A stretch of DNA of 64,000 bases from Eudorina sp. 2006-703-Eu-15 (taxonomy: Eukaryota > Chlorophyta > Chlorophyceae > Chlamydomonadales > Volvocaceae). The notes under the pieces were generated by a model that worked only from the letters and a program-made list of their open reading frames with translations, searched no databases and was not told where the DNA came from. This document shows positions 34,577 through 46,030 of the stretch, piece by piece; positions within the stretch are counted from its first letter, which is position 1, and each line of letters opens with the position of its first letter. Made by a program: the position numbers and the translations under genes. The stretch lies in the NCBI GenBank assembly GCA_003117195.1, contig BDSI01000006.1, forward strand, positions 186,001 to 250,000. Reading direction: 5' to 3'.

Positions 34577-35835
34577 GGCGTTCAACTGTGTTCCTGTATA
34601 TTTAAAATGAAATATAAATTCCAAGTGACTCTGTTAGGCCTAAGGTGAAATGTTCGCGTTCGGAATTTCAGTAGTGACACTGCAAACCACACAATTTGTC
34701 GTGCGGCAAAACAATCGTGGTTATCCTTCAGCACGATGGCAGTCGCACTTCTGTTTGTTACTACAAGCTATGATGTGGTAATACGAGAATTTTATGTGTG
34801 TATATAAAGCGCGGTAAAATTTTGTCGACAACTGACACCCGTACGCTGTGGGGCTATGGTGGTATGGTCACAAAACAACGGGGATTGATCAGTACGATGT
34901 AGTAAATGATGTCATTTCATATGATATTAATGGGTGTAATTATGTCCGACTTTCGGAACTCGGAAGACTAAAAAGTGAAGCGAGCACCAACCAACGGGCA
35001 CCAACGACCGCAACGACCGTCAGCCACACGCAAAGCCGCGCAAGGCGCAAGTGCGCAACGATATTCCTCCGGAGATCAACGCTGTTGAGATCATTTGCAG
35101 CAGAGCGAACTAATGGACGAATCACTGACAGCTCGGGTACATGCGCCGGTGTACACGGTTTTAGCTTATCTGTAGAACGCTGGTGGGGCTTTTGGCGCCC
35201 AAGCGGAGGAGGGCAGACGAGGCGGGTTGCAACGCGGTTCTGTAGGGTGTCAAGTATGACGTATCATGATTCCAGGCATGTATACATTTCCTTATCCCGA
35301 CACTTATGTCTCTTTCCGCAACGTGGGGGTTCCATCCTTGTCCAAGCCATGTCCCCCGCTGGGTAGCTTTCCCCTCCTCCCAACACCTACGAGCCGTTGT
35401 CGCTGCATGCCAACCTCATCCTGAGCCGGGCGCCTATTACGGTGCCTGGTTCCCTGTCCACCTGATGGGAGACCAATGGGAGAGGGCCTCGGTGGCGAGC
35501 CCTTCTGGTGAGCAGGCAGCAGAGCCCCAACCACAGGCAGCCCGTTGGAACAACCGATCGGGACACGGGTCCACCTCGTAACGGTTACAGGCAGAGTCAG
35601 AGCCAGAGTCAACGTCATTGGCGACAGCCCCTACATGCAGTAGTGCACGTGCACTTGCGCCGCCCCTTGCGTTCGCAAATGCATGCATGGGCACATCGGT
35701 GTGCATGCGTGCATGCCGTAACGAAATGATGAGTGTCCATCACGCACTGCCGTACGTACCGTACGTACTCGGGATAGGGGAGGGTCAACGGACCCCGAAC
35801 AAAGGCCGGCAGCCGCCCCCATCAGGCATCGCATT

Positions 35836-35907
35836 CGAATCGCACTCCATGATCGAATCGCACTCCATGATCGAATCGCACTCCATGATCGAATCGCACT
35901 CCATGAT
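35836..35907. repeat. 18-bp tandem repeat
   Basis: Four near-perfect copies of ATCGAATCGCACTCCATG in intergenic DNA. The unit contains ATCGAATCGCACTCC, which begins one partial copy earlier. Confidence 0.93.
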
Positions 35908-35990
35908 CTCGCTAGGCTGGCTCACCTGACTTACCAGGCGTCCTGCGTGTATGTGTGGGCGATGCGCACGAATGAATAATCACGAAGGAT

Positions 35991-36132
35991 GTTACAGCGG
36001 GCCCCGCGGGTCATCGGTGACAGCCGAACCTTCCTCACCATACACTGCATAAACGAAATTGCGCCGCCATGCCGCACCGGACAGGTGGCCAATGAATCAT
36101 GTCACAGCGGGACCCGCGGGTCAACATTGACA
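35991..36132 (+). mobile_element. Two family A termini in tandem
   Basis: The first copy (35991-36087) matches the longer consensus: GTTACAGCGGGCCCC, GCGGGTCATCGGTGACAGCC, TTCCTCACCATACACTGC and CCGCACCGGACAGG. The second begins at 36101 (GTCACAGCGGGACCC) after AATGAATCAT. Both face right, so this looks like a nested or partial insertion rather than one element. Confidence 0.7.
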
Positions 36133-36816
36133 GCCGTTGCATCCTCAAGTGCGGTGGTGAGCCACGCTCGATCGACCCAACACGACCGTCATGCCCTGTT
36201 ACTGTGGACTGCCGGAATCTACAGACACATACACAATCTTTGATGCTGGCACCCCTTCACGCTACTCTGGGGGACGTACCGTGCCGTACTGTGGTTGCCG
36301 TACCTTTTGAGGCAGTGAACCTTCGCCGAAGCCCCCGGCTCAGGCCTAGACCGCATCCGGAGCCCGAGCCGCGCCCGCGGCACGGGGATTTAGGTATCCA
36401 AGCGCTCCTTGCAGATTACCCCTAGATTCCCTCTTGTAAAACCCTTGTAGACGAGGGTAAACGCCCTGCCCGGTCCATGCCATTGCTTCTGCTGCCGCTC
36501 GCCATTGCCGTTGCGTGCGCCACGTTGGCAGGCCCCGTGCGCGGCTTGCTCGCTCAGGCGCCTTCTTCCCTGGCCGGTGCACCGCCATCCCACTCGCCGT
36601 CCCCACCGCCTTCCCCATCGCCTTCCCCGTCGCCGTCCCCATCGCCGTCCTCATCGCCTTCATTTCGAAGCTCACACACATAACTCCCAGATGCTTCCAG
36701 GCATCAAGATCTGCGGGACGTCCCTTTCGCACACGTGCCATCATTCCTCACACCAGCCTTGTGTGTTGTGTCCCGTCCCTCATCGCCTACATTCCCTCCT
36801 CACAACCCTGCGCCCC

Positions 36817-37999
36817 TCAGCCCCCGCCCCGCCGCTTCTTGCACTCCTCCTTGTGGCCGTGCGCCCAGTGCTCCCGCTGGCAGTCCGCGCCGCAGTACCT
36901 GACCGCCCGGCAGCCGCCGCACCGCTGCAGCGCCAAGTCCGCCTCCCGCTCCCCCGCGAAGTTGCCGCAGCGAGGGTTGCCGCACAGCGGCGGCAGCGCC
37001 AGCTCCATCAGAGGCGGCGGTGCAGCCATCGGGTCCTCGCCGGAGGCCGCGGGCGAGTCGGTCCGGAGGCCCTGGCCGCCCTGGCTGCTGACGGCGCGGG
37101 CTCCGCCCGTCGCCCGCGCCGCTGCCCGCGCTTGCCTCTGGCGGCGCTCCTGCTCCTGCTGCCACGAGTCACGCACCGACAGCATCCGATCCCTGAAGAT
37201 TAAATACGCCGCAGCCGGTCCCAAGGAAAGTGAGACAGCCACCGCCTCCACGAGCCCCGTCACCGTGTCGGGCGGCATGCCCGCGGCACTCATGACCTTC
37301 GCCAGGCCGGCCACAACCGACACCTCGGAAGTGCCAGCCTCCGCCGCCTCCGCCTGCGGGGGATGGCTGGAGCCGCCGCCCCCGCTGCCCGGTGCCGCCA
37401 TGGCATGCGCCGCCGAGTCCGCCAGGATCCAGTCGTACACCTCACGATGAGTTCCCTCCGCCGCCGCCAGCTGCAAGACCGCGTTCGCCACGGCCTTCGC
37501 CGCCGTCACCGCGTGGAACGTGTACGGGCCCTTGCTCAAGCCGATGGGTTGGACCCGTGGGTCTTTCGTCAGGAAGCGCGGGACCCAGCGCACGCCGGCG
37601 CGGACAAGCCGCAGCGGCCGCGCGCCGGCGGCGAGGTCCTCCGGACGCACACGCCAACACGCGGTCGTCAGCAGCGGGTCTGCGAGCCAGCCGGCTCCAA
37701 TCGAAAGGCTCACGTGGCCGTTGCCCTGGACGTCGGCCAAGGGATCCCTCTCCGAGACGTCGAAAGGCCAGCTGCCGAAGCTCCGGAACCGCAGCTGCGG
37801 TGGCGCACCCGGGCGCAGCTGCAGCTCCAAGGTCTCCAGGCGCGCGCCGGCGGCCCGACAGCTCGCCAGCATGCAGCTCGCGGCAGCGCCGCGGAGCGCC
37901 GCAGCGGCGGCGGCGCCGGCGGAGGCGGCAGCCGCCCGCAGCGCCTGCTGCGCTGCGCCTGCTGCCCCTGACAACGACGCGCCGGGCGCTGCCGCGCCG

Positions 38000-38033
<34 letters not shown>

Positions 38034-41000
38034 CGACCTGTCCCAGCAGCCGCAACGCGGATGTCACGCACTCGTAGACGAGGTACTGCAGCTGGTCGTG
38101 GAAGGCCCCCAGCTGCCGGGTGCGGGTGAGGACGTCGCCCAGGCCGGGTGCGGATGCGCCGGCGGCGGCGGCGCCGCCGCCGCCGCCGCGGGTTCCCGAC
38201 GCGGCCGTCATCGCCGCCTGCGCCTCCCTGGCCACGTCCTCCAGGCGGCAGGCCGTTCGGGTCAACGTCTTGGCAAGGGTGGTGAGCAGGTCGGCCAGGT
38301 CGCCGGCGAGGAGCTGAGGAAGCGGCGGCAGGGTCGGCGGGGTGGCGCCGGCGTCGGCGGCTGCAGCGACAGTTTGGTCATCATCACCGGCGGGGGCCAC
38401 GGCAAGGGCCAGGGTCGAGGTCGGCGGCATCCGTGTCTTGATGACCAGGTTGGAGAGGTCTGAGAGGATGGCGTCCAGTCCGGGGTCGGGTGTGGCGGCC
38501 AGCAGTCGCAGCAGACGATTCAAGGTGCCGTACCATCGGGCCCGGGCCAGGCGGCGGGCCATGTCCTGGAGCTGGTCAACAGACATGGCGCCGGTGGTTT
38601 CTGCGGACGGGCAAGAAATTTTGGAGCGGATTCGTTTTGCAATTTGTGTTGAGGAGGCTGCACCTGTCACCGATGACCCGGGGGGTCCACTTTAGGTCTG
38701 TATCGGTGTGCCTGCTGGCCTTGAGTGGTTGCGGTGTGGTTGTGGTTGCGTACTGTAAACGGGAGTAGAGGGGCGTGTGCCCTGTGGCTTGGTGTGCCTG
38801 CGGGTCTTGAAGGACTGGAGTGCAGCACAAAGCCAGCAGCCGTGACACGGGCCCCACAGTACAAGCCGCGTGACACAGGCCCTACAGTACGAGCCATGAC
38901 ACAGGCCCCACAGTACGATGCATTCGCATGATCGACTTGCCTGCGGCCGCAATCTACGTTCAAGTGTCAAATGGATCCTTTCAGCTTCCTTCAGGTTCAA
39001 CCACATTCCCTCAGGTTCCACCACATTCCACCGGGTTCCACCACATTCCACCGGGTTCCACCACATTCCACCGGGTTCCACCACATTCCACCGGGTTCCA
39101 CCACATTCCACCGGGTTCCACCACGTTCCACCGGGTTCCACCACATTCCACCGGGTTCCACCGGGTTCCACCACATTCCACCGGGTTCCACCACGTTCCA
39201 CCGGGTTCCACCACATTCCACCGGGTTCCACCACATTCCACCGGGTTCCACCGGGTTCCACCACATTCCACCGGGTTCCACCACATTCCACCGGGTTCCA
39301 CCGGGTTCCACCACATTCCACCGGGTTCCACCACATTCCACCGGGTTCCACCGGGTTCCACCACATTCCACCGGGTTCCACCACATTCCACCGGGTTCCA
39401 CCACATTCCACCGGTTTCCACCACATTCCACCGGGTTCCACCGGGTTCCACCACATTCCACCGGGTTCCACCACGTTCCACCGGGTTCCACCACGTTCCA
39501 TCGGGTTCCACCACGTTCCACCGGGTTCCACCACATTCCACCGGGTTCCACCACATTCCACCGGGTTCCACCACATTCCACCGGGTTCCACCACTCCGCA
39601 TAGAATGATTCGTGTTTCAGTGGACCCCGCGGGTCATCGGTTGGGGGTGCCCCGCCGGAGCGTCTGGAAGCCAGCCCGCTGCATTGTGCCTGCCTGCTAA
39701 ATACAGCAGGCCCAGTGATTCAGATCCAGATCAGCCCATCCTCTGCACATGCTCAGCAGTCACGCGCACCTGCTGCATCACTGCACTTGCGGGCAATGCT
39801 CAGGGCCGCCTCGAACGTCAGACCGAGGGCCGCACGCCAGCAGCCTCCACCCTCGCGGCCCAGCAGCCGCGGCCCGCGGGCCACCGCCTCCTCGCCGCCC
39901 TGCTGTTCCGCTGCCGCCACCAGCGCCCACGCCACCGCCTCCATCGCCACCGGCACCTGCGCCGCCACCGCCTGCCGAGTCGGCAGCGCGCTCAGCAGCT
40001 TGAACACGAGCAGCAACACCACCTGGCTAACGCTGTCGACCTTCCCCGCCGGATAATAAGCTGCAATGGCGGCGCCCGCCGACGACTGCGCCGAGGTCTC
40101 CCTCCGCTGCGCATCGCTGCGGCACAGCGCCGCCAGTAACCGGCACATCATGTCCAGCAGAACCTCCGTCGCCACTCGCTCGGGATGGGGCTGGGTCTGG
40201 GGTTGGAGCTGGGGATGGGGATGGGGCACCACCGCGCGCGCTGCTGTGGCTGCGGCTCCGCCGCCCAACTCCGCGGCCATGTCCAGCCGCACGCAGGCAC
40301 GCCACGTCTCGAGCGCAGGGTCCACCAGACACACCATCACGGTCTGCACCCGGAGGCTGGCTTCGTACTTCTGTATGGCAGCGGGACACATCTTCGAGTC
40401 CGTGTAGGCGGCTGACATGGAGCCGACCCTCCGGTGCAGCCGGGTCTCGTCCAGGAGGGGCCAGCCGCAGCCGAGGTCAGCGCTGGGGCAGTCGTCGAGC
40501 CTGCTGCTGCTTGCCGCAGCGCCGCCGCTGCTGCTGCTGCTGCTGCCGGCGGCGCTGCTGCTGACGCCGCCGGGCCGTACTGCTGGCGACAAGGGCTGCT
40601 GACCGGCGGCGGATGTCGGCCGCAGATACCGTTGAGTCAGTCCCGCTGCCCCCCGTTCCTCGCACTGGTCCAGCACAAACCGTTCCAACATGCAGCGCTG
40701 CAGCCGCTGCACAGCCGGGCTCAGCAGCGCCGACACCACGCGCCGCGCCAGCAGCAGCTGCCGCTGCTCCTGCGGGGTCGGATCCTGCTCATTCAAATCC
40801 GGCGGCGCCAGACGGGCGACGACCTGCGTGAGCGTCCGCATGGTCTCCGACAAGCAGCACAGGCTGCGCAGCACCGTATCGGCGCGGTCCTCGACGGCGG
40901 CGACGTCGCCGGGCTTCACATCCAGCAGCGCCGCACAGACCACCTCCAGCAAGCTGCTCCGCTGGAGCGCTGCCGCCAGCAGGTTCGTCGCCTCCCGCCG

Positions 41001-42529
41001 TCGGTCGTCGGCCGCCGCCGCTGCATGCATCTGCTGTGGCTCCCCGCATGCGTGGTTGGCCGTCCAGCTGAGGAGGTAGAGGTAGTTGCACGCCTCCGAG
41101 ATCAACTCCAGTCGGGGTAGCAGGGTGGCACGAGCTTCATAAAGGTGCGGCTGGTCGTCACCGTCGCTGCTGTTCCTGCTGTCACCCGCCCGCCGATGTA
41201 GGTCGGTGCTGAGGGTGGCGGTCACAGTTGTGTTGGTTGTGTCGGTTGCGGTAGTGAGGCGGGGAATCGCGCAGATGATGTCAGCGATGGCCAGGGCGAC
41301 CCGCGGGTCTGCGAGCTGCTGTTGGAGTCGGTCCACCGTGTCGCCGGCGGTGGCGCCGCCTCGCACGGCGGTATCCGAGGTACGGAGGGCGCCGTTGGCG
41401 AGTCCGCAAAGAACACGCTTGGAGGCGGCGCCGGCAGCAGTGATGAAGCTCAGGGCCGCCAAGGGCATGCACCTGCGACCAGGTAATAAAGCGAAAGGAA
41501 CATTATGCGAAAGGAACATCATTGTTACGAACATGTATGTATGACGATTATTATTAGGATGTTACAGCGGACCCCGCGGGTCATCGGTGACAGCCCCGGC
41601 GACAGCCGAGGCTTCCTCACCATACACTGCCTAAACGAACTAACGCCACCATGGCGCTCCGGACAGGCTCCCCCAAGTGCACCGAAACACTCCCCGGGTC
41701 CACACTACCAGGGAACCACCCCGTTCCTGAGATGATGTCACCAACATATGGCGCGCGGCATCCGGATGATACCTGTAGAACACAGCATGACCTGGATACA
41801 TTCCCGATCCGCGGTCCAGCTCGCGTTGAGAGGAAAACATGCAGCGCAGACAGCCGCCCCGCCCGCCAGGCACCACACATGAACGCAAGCAGCTATCCCA
41901 AACGCAGCGTTCCCAAAAGCAGAAACGAAGCAGAAGAATCCATCCATCCATCCATCCATACCAGTCTCGATTTCGATACTGATTGCATCGCCCGCTTGCT
42001 TTGTGTCTATCTGAGGTTGGGGACATATATTGCGATGAAACAAACTTTCCAAACAAACGAATCCTGAGCACGTTTGCGCGTGTGCCCGGCATCTAGCAAG
42101 CAGGTTCTCCATTATTGTGCAAGCACATACAGCTACGTAGTGAAGGAAAATGTCTCCGCACCGGAAGAAAATAGACCCTCTGCTGGAACGGATTCGCGCC
42201 GAGGCGGATTCCAGCACCCGCACGGCCGTGTGGATCGCCTCCTGGGTTGAAACGTCTGCGAAACGCAGCGCCTTCCGCGCTTCGGGCGCAGCCACAATAA
42301 CGTCGAAGTCGGCGGCAGCCCGAGGCTGGCCCGGCGCAGCGGCGGCGGCGGCCCACAAGCCGGCTGCCTGCAGCTGGGAGAGGAGCTCAGCGTAAGCAGA
42401 CATGGTTTGCCCTGCCATCGCCGCTGGATCCGCTCCATCTGGATTGGTGAGGTGTAAGTCCCAATATCGCAGAAGTTGCTGCAGACTAATGATGCCCTGA
42501 TCATCATTCGGCCGCCGGTGGGGAGGCAT
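36817..42529 (-). CDS. Large MYND-type zinc-finger protein
   Basis: Three exons: 42529-42162, 41472-39770 and 38600-36817 (3,855 nt, 1,284 residues). The phases join exactly at FFR|C and DAA|ETTGAM, and the last acceptor is a good TTTCTTGCCCGTCCGCAG. Residues ~1230-1284 form a MYND finger: CGNPRC, CGGC, VRYCGADC, then H-W-x3-H-x3-C, followed by a basic tail. The rest is helical, Ala/Leu-rich and low-complexity, with a poly-Gly run and no domain I can name. MYND fingers bind proline-rich peptides. Volvocine algae have many large MYND proteins of unknown function with this finger at the C terminus. The start ATG (42529, MPPHRRPNDDQG) is the first good one. Both introns carry family A sequences and the second carries a 600-bp minisatellite. 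The join into one gene is inferred from phase; two adjacent genes remain possible. Confidence 0.78.
38645..38694 (-). mobile_element. Family A terminus in MYND intron 2
   Basis: On the minus strand it reads GTGGACCCCCCGGGTCATCG then GTGACAGGTGCAGCCTCC. It ends 45 bp upstream of the acceptor of the last MYND exon. It faces left, away from the minisatellite. Confidence 0.7.
38996..39596. repeat. 10-bp binary minisatellite in MYND intron 2
   Basis: About 60 contiguous decamers of only two main kinds, CCACATTCCA and CCGGGTTCCA, mostly alternating, with CCGGGTTCCA doublets and a few CCACGTTCCA variants. Register is held at exactly 10 bp throughout. Open frames on both strands through it are by-products of the repeat. 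Confidence 0.95.
39613..39646 (+). mobile_element. Family A terminus in MYND intron 2
   Basis: GTTTCAGTGGACCCCGCGGG then TCATCGG, facing right. Together with the copy at 38645-38694 it brackets the minisatellite, both pointing outwards. Confidence 0.65.
41561..41666 (+). mobile_element. Family A copy in MYND intron 1
   Basis: One of the best copies: GTTACAGCGGACCCC, GCGGGTCATCGGTGACAGCC, CTTCCTCACCATACACTGC, AACGAACTAACGCC and GCGCTCCGGACAGG. It contains a small GACAGCC duplication. It lies inside the intron 42161-41473. Confidence 0.8.
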
Positions 42530-43269
42530 TTTCTGTTTGGCTGTCGCCCGGCGATAAAGCAATAGATTCAAGCATATCATTAACAAATGAACAACATCTC
42601 ATGGCAGCTCTTATTGCCAGAGACCGTTTTGCCGTGTCGGATACGACGACCGCGTGGATCTTGCTGCTGGGCGCCTGATGAACAACGGGTACCTTTGTTG
42701 CGAATTTCGATGATTCTGATAAGGAGGCTCGTCTATGCTCCGCAACAGCGATCTCTGCCCGCGCGCCTAAAATGGCTGCTGCTAGCACCCGCAAACATTT
42801 AACACGCAAGGCGTTACGGACTCATACTCGTGTAAAATAACCTATGATGATGTGGGAATCGCCTTTTGCGCCCTTTTGCGCACGGTCGCATACGTATGCA
42901 TTCTCGATGAGGTACGGGTTCGCGAACCTTGTGAATTGAGGTCCGAGAACCCGTAACATATAGACTTTCCTATAATTTTCGATAACTATACGCTCACTAA
43001 ATCGTGGGCTGCGTGGGCGTCGACCTTGGACAAAAAAGGTATTTAAGGGATAACATGCTGCATTAATATAAGCGCAAATATTATGGCAACATGTAAGTTC
43101 GCTGCAGCCTTCTATGCGCATATATTTGTGCAACATAAAATTGCAGCATTGTTATGGACATGATTGACTTATTATGGACTTATGATATGGACTTATGAAC
43201 CCGTGGACTTATTTTCATGGAAATATTATTATGGATTTATTATAAATGGAGTTATTATGGGCTTGATTG

Positions 43270-43329
43270 GGTACGCGTACATATGGCTGATCCATGTACG
43301 CGTACCTTACATTAGCAGGTACGCGTACC
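43270..43329. repeat. GGTACGCGTACC palindrome cluster
   Basis: GGTACGCGTAC at 43270 and GTACGCGTACC at 43296 form an inverted pair around CATATGGCTGATCCAT. A third, perfectly self-complementary GGTACGCGTACC sits at 43318. The spacing could allow a hairpin or paired protein sites. Confidence 0.85.
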
Positions 43330-43379
43330 GGTGACCTGGCAAGACGTCGTTTTGAAATGAGCATATGGGATAATGTGAT

Positions 43380-43446
43380 TGAAAATTTGCATCGTGATTG
43401 GCGACTCGTAGATGAAAAATGGCATCGTGATTGGTGACTCGTAGAT
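43380..43446. repeat. 33-bp direct duplication
   Basis: Two tandem copies of a unit containing GCATCGTGATTGG(C/T)GACTC and GTAGATG, differing at about two positions, in the intergenic region. Confidence 0.85.
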
Positions 43447-44355
43447 GCGGCAGCGCGAGCGCGCGAGTCGCCGCGGCGAGCACAGCGCGACGCAGCAGTG
43501 GTGAGGAGGTCCCCAGCTGGTTTGCCACCCGACAAAGAATTGAATCTAGCTAATACCACCGACGATGCTTGAATGCTGGAGTCTAGCCCACTTGGGAATT
43601 TCAAAATAATTTCTGGCCAAACTTTAATTTCGAAATGTTTTCAGATTTATAGTTCACGCACGCGGATTGCCCGTTACTTTTTTATATTACAACATTGAGT
43701 ATGAATCGGTTACGTTGTGCATATTTCGCGATTCATTCCGCGGAAGGCGGTGACCCTGCGATTACATGGGCGACGTGCATTACTTGCTTACACAGGATGA
43801 CGGCGCCCTCAGCTCTACACACATTCAATATTATATTGTAGTTCGTGGCGTCTGTCAGCCACATGCATCCGCTAAGACACTGCCCCATCACTCGGCTTCC
43901 GCGACATATAGCAACCCGCTTTCAACCTATATCCAGGAAGCGTCACCAAATAAACATATAAGCTAGGTTCTGATTTTCTACTCACAATGATGTAAGCTCT
44001 TGTTTGTGGCTCGTGTTTGAGCGTAAGGCGCGCGGGCAGCGATATCTATTTCGAAGTCCAGCCATGTTTCCTAACTAGAGTCAACAAGAAAATAACAATA
44101 TTAGCCTGGTATGTAGCGCGCTTTCGGCGCATACTCCTCTCGCTCATTCGGGGTCCGGCCGTATCCGACATGGCAAAACTGAGATCATCCCTGTAGTGAT
44201 TCAAGTCACACCACTCATAAGTTCGATAACAAACATCAAATCGCCTTCTTTGCACCAAATCTGGGCTAGCACGCTTCACTGTCTGGCAGGAGTCCGTCCC
44301 TGTCCGTCCACACGAAGCCGCTGCCTGGTCGCTTGAGGACCTCCCGATTCTACAA

Positions 44356-45342
44356 ATGTCTTTGATCTGCAAGTCTGTGCGCCTGCCGAAGGGCGCCACC
44401 GGCCTGGTGGTCCGGCCGCCCGTGAACCATGATGGCGGCGAGGGTGCCCCGCAAGTCCTGGTCTTCTTCGGCGACGAGATCCGCGAGCTGCACGAAGACA
44501 CCTTCGGGACCAATAGGACCTATTTTGTGAGCCCTCACCGTTTGGAGGTCGGTGGCGAGCTGCGCGACGCGGCGCTTCCCACTTACGAGCCCGTCACCGA
44601 CTGCGTCTACTTCCGTGACGGCTGCGCTGTGAAGCGCCTGACACGGAATGACACCATCGAGCCGGTCGCGGGAAGGCAGGCGCGCGGGCAGCTGCTGGAT
44701 GGCCGCGGCGAAGCGGCGCGCTTCGGCATCATCTTTTCCTTGGCGGCCGACGGCAAGGGCAGAGTCTTCATAGCGGACGAGACCATTCGGGTGCTGGACG
44801 TCCGCACCGGTGACGTCACCACGCTGCGCGGCACGGAGCCGTTCAGGTTCGGCAGCGAGTTCTGGTCCAGCGTGGCCTACGACGGCGCGACGGACACGCT
44901 GCTCGCCGCCACGTCCTACGTCATCTGCCGTCTCCGTCAGAGCTCAAGCGGCGCTGTCGTCCCGCAGGGTATCGCGGGAGGCAACACGAAGACCTTTGGC
45001 TACACTGACGGTCGCGGCGCGTCAGCGGGTTTTATGGAAATCCTGTCGATGGTGCCGGGTGAGGGCGGGGTCGTGTACGTCACCGACTCCGGCCGCATTC
45101 GATGTGTGGACTCCGCGGGCGGTGTTACCACCCTCTACAAGGAACAAGCGGCTGACCTCGTGCGGTGGCAGCTGGTCCTCCTGCCGGGTGGCGAGTTGGC
45201 GGCCACCACAGTCACCCACGACCCGAGCCTCTCCGTCTTCGTGGGTGGCCGCTTCAAACCCTCCAGCGCGGTCCTGGCCGGCTGGGTTCCGCCAGCGCAC
45301 ACCGCCGCCCGCCCCGCCGCGTCGCAGTCCAGCCGTGTGTGA
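44356..45342 (+). CDS. NHL-repeat-like beta-propeller protein, intronless
   Basis: A single 328-codon exon starting at ATG 44356. The body has spaced propeller-blade phrases: IEPVAGRQARGQLLDGRGEA, FSLAADGKGRVFIADETIRV, QGIAGGNTKTFGYTDGRGAS, GEGGVVYVTDSGRIRCVDSA and LVLLPGGELAATTVTHD. In NHL or SMP-30-type propellers such blades pair a 'G-x-DG' loop with a V-A-D/T-D-S turn, as here. There is no signal peptide or membrane segment, so it is probably cytosolic or nuclear. No catalytic motif allows a specific role; NHL propellers usually bind protein or RNA. It is one of few intronless genes in this intron-rich window. A TGTAA signal occurs at ~46,125, inside a family A copy. The fold assignment is by pattern, not search. 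Confidence 0.65.
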   Translation: MSLICKSVRLPKGATGLVVRPPVNHDGGEGAPQVLVFFGDEIRELHEDTFGTNRTYFVSPHRLEVGGELRDAALPTYEPVTDCVYFRDGCAVKRLTRNDTIEPVAGRQARGQLLDGRGEAARFGIIFSLAADGKGRVFIADETIRVLDVRTGDVTTLRGTEPFRFGSEFWSSVAYDGATDTLLAATSYVICRLRQSSSGAVVPQGIAGGNTKTFGYTDGRGASAGFMEILSMVPGEGGVVYVTDSGRIRCVDSAGGVTTLYKEQAADLVRWQLVLLPGGELAATTVTHDPSLSVFVGGRFKPSSAVLAGWVPPAHTAARPAASQSSRV

Positions 45343-46030
45343 GCAGCGCGGCCCGTACGGCACCGGCTGGCGCGCTGCGCGCGCAATTCCGGTTTGAGTG
45401 CGCTGCACGAGGTATGCCAATTATCAGCTTAGGTAGGCTCACACACGAATGTGCTTAGGAGGGGGTCGGTGCTGGCTGGACCTTGACGCTTCGTTGCTCT
45501 AGGGTTTGCATGGCTTCGCTGATTGAGGCACTAGGAGGGCGCCCGGCGGCCCGGGGCAGCCGCCGGCGTAGAGGGGCGGAGGCAGCTGACCCTGACCACG
45601 ACATGCTGTGCTGCGCTGGGTGGTTGCGATGAGGAGACGAAGTGCATGTAGGAGGTACGGGTGCCTGCAGTGATTGCGCAAAGTGGCTGCCATTAGTTGG
45701 AAGTCCTGGTCGAATTTCTCAACCCACACAGGGCTGCTGGCTTGGTAAGGCGTCGGTGGTCACCGATCCAGTGCATTCGTTTGTTGCTTGGTCGGTTTGC
45801 CCAGTTCTAGACACCCATGTGCCGTACCCATGTGCACGGAGTACACCACCGAGGCAGACGGACGACAGGCTTCGATAGGATGGATCAGATATGGGGACCC
45901 CGGCTGATTGCAATGCTAGGGGTCGGACTTGCATTAGCTTATCAAACGCAAAGGGATCGGTCGGTTGCCGTCGTGTGCGGTTCACTTTACGATGATGCAT
46001 CGCATGCGACCTGTAGGCCAACAATTCAGC

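Larger units (their letters stand above)
34577..36816. other. Intergenic region between SDR and MYND genes
   Basis: No gene supportable. The part nearest the SDR start (34,577-35,000) is AT-rich and includes TATATAAAG at ~34,799 on the + strand with no gene downstream of it. Further right are an 18-bp tandem repeat (35836-35907), two family A termini (35991 and 36101) and a CCATCGCCTTCC-type repeat (36590-36660). Confidence 0.55.
42530..44355. other. Divergent intergenic region between MYND and NHL genes
   Basis: No gene supportable. This AT-richer stretch lies between divergently transcribed genes and should hold both promoters. It contains an inverted repeat GGTACGCGTAC/GTACGCGTACC (43270-43306) with a third GGTACGCGTACC at 43318, repeated TTATGGACTTAT phrases near 43,150-43,260, and a 33-bp direct duplication (43380-43446). 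Confidence 0.6.

Noticed and set aside
34796..34808. TATATAAAG as a promoter TATA box
   Set aside because: It is on the + strand with no + strand gene following; the nearest gene start (34576) is on the other strand in the opposite direction.
38586..38670. MYND gene starting with its own short 5' end at 38670 or ATG 38586
   Set aside because: 38670 is a GTG inside a family A copy. A strong acceptor at 38601-38603 joins exactly in phase to an upstream long exon, so the ATG at 38586 is probably internal.
38996..39596. CRISPR-like array or collagen-like proteins encoded by the decamer repeat
   Set aside because: There are no spacers, only two decamer types. It lies within an intron, and open frames exist on both strands only because of the repeat.
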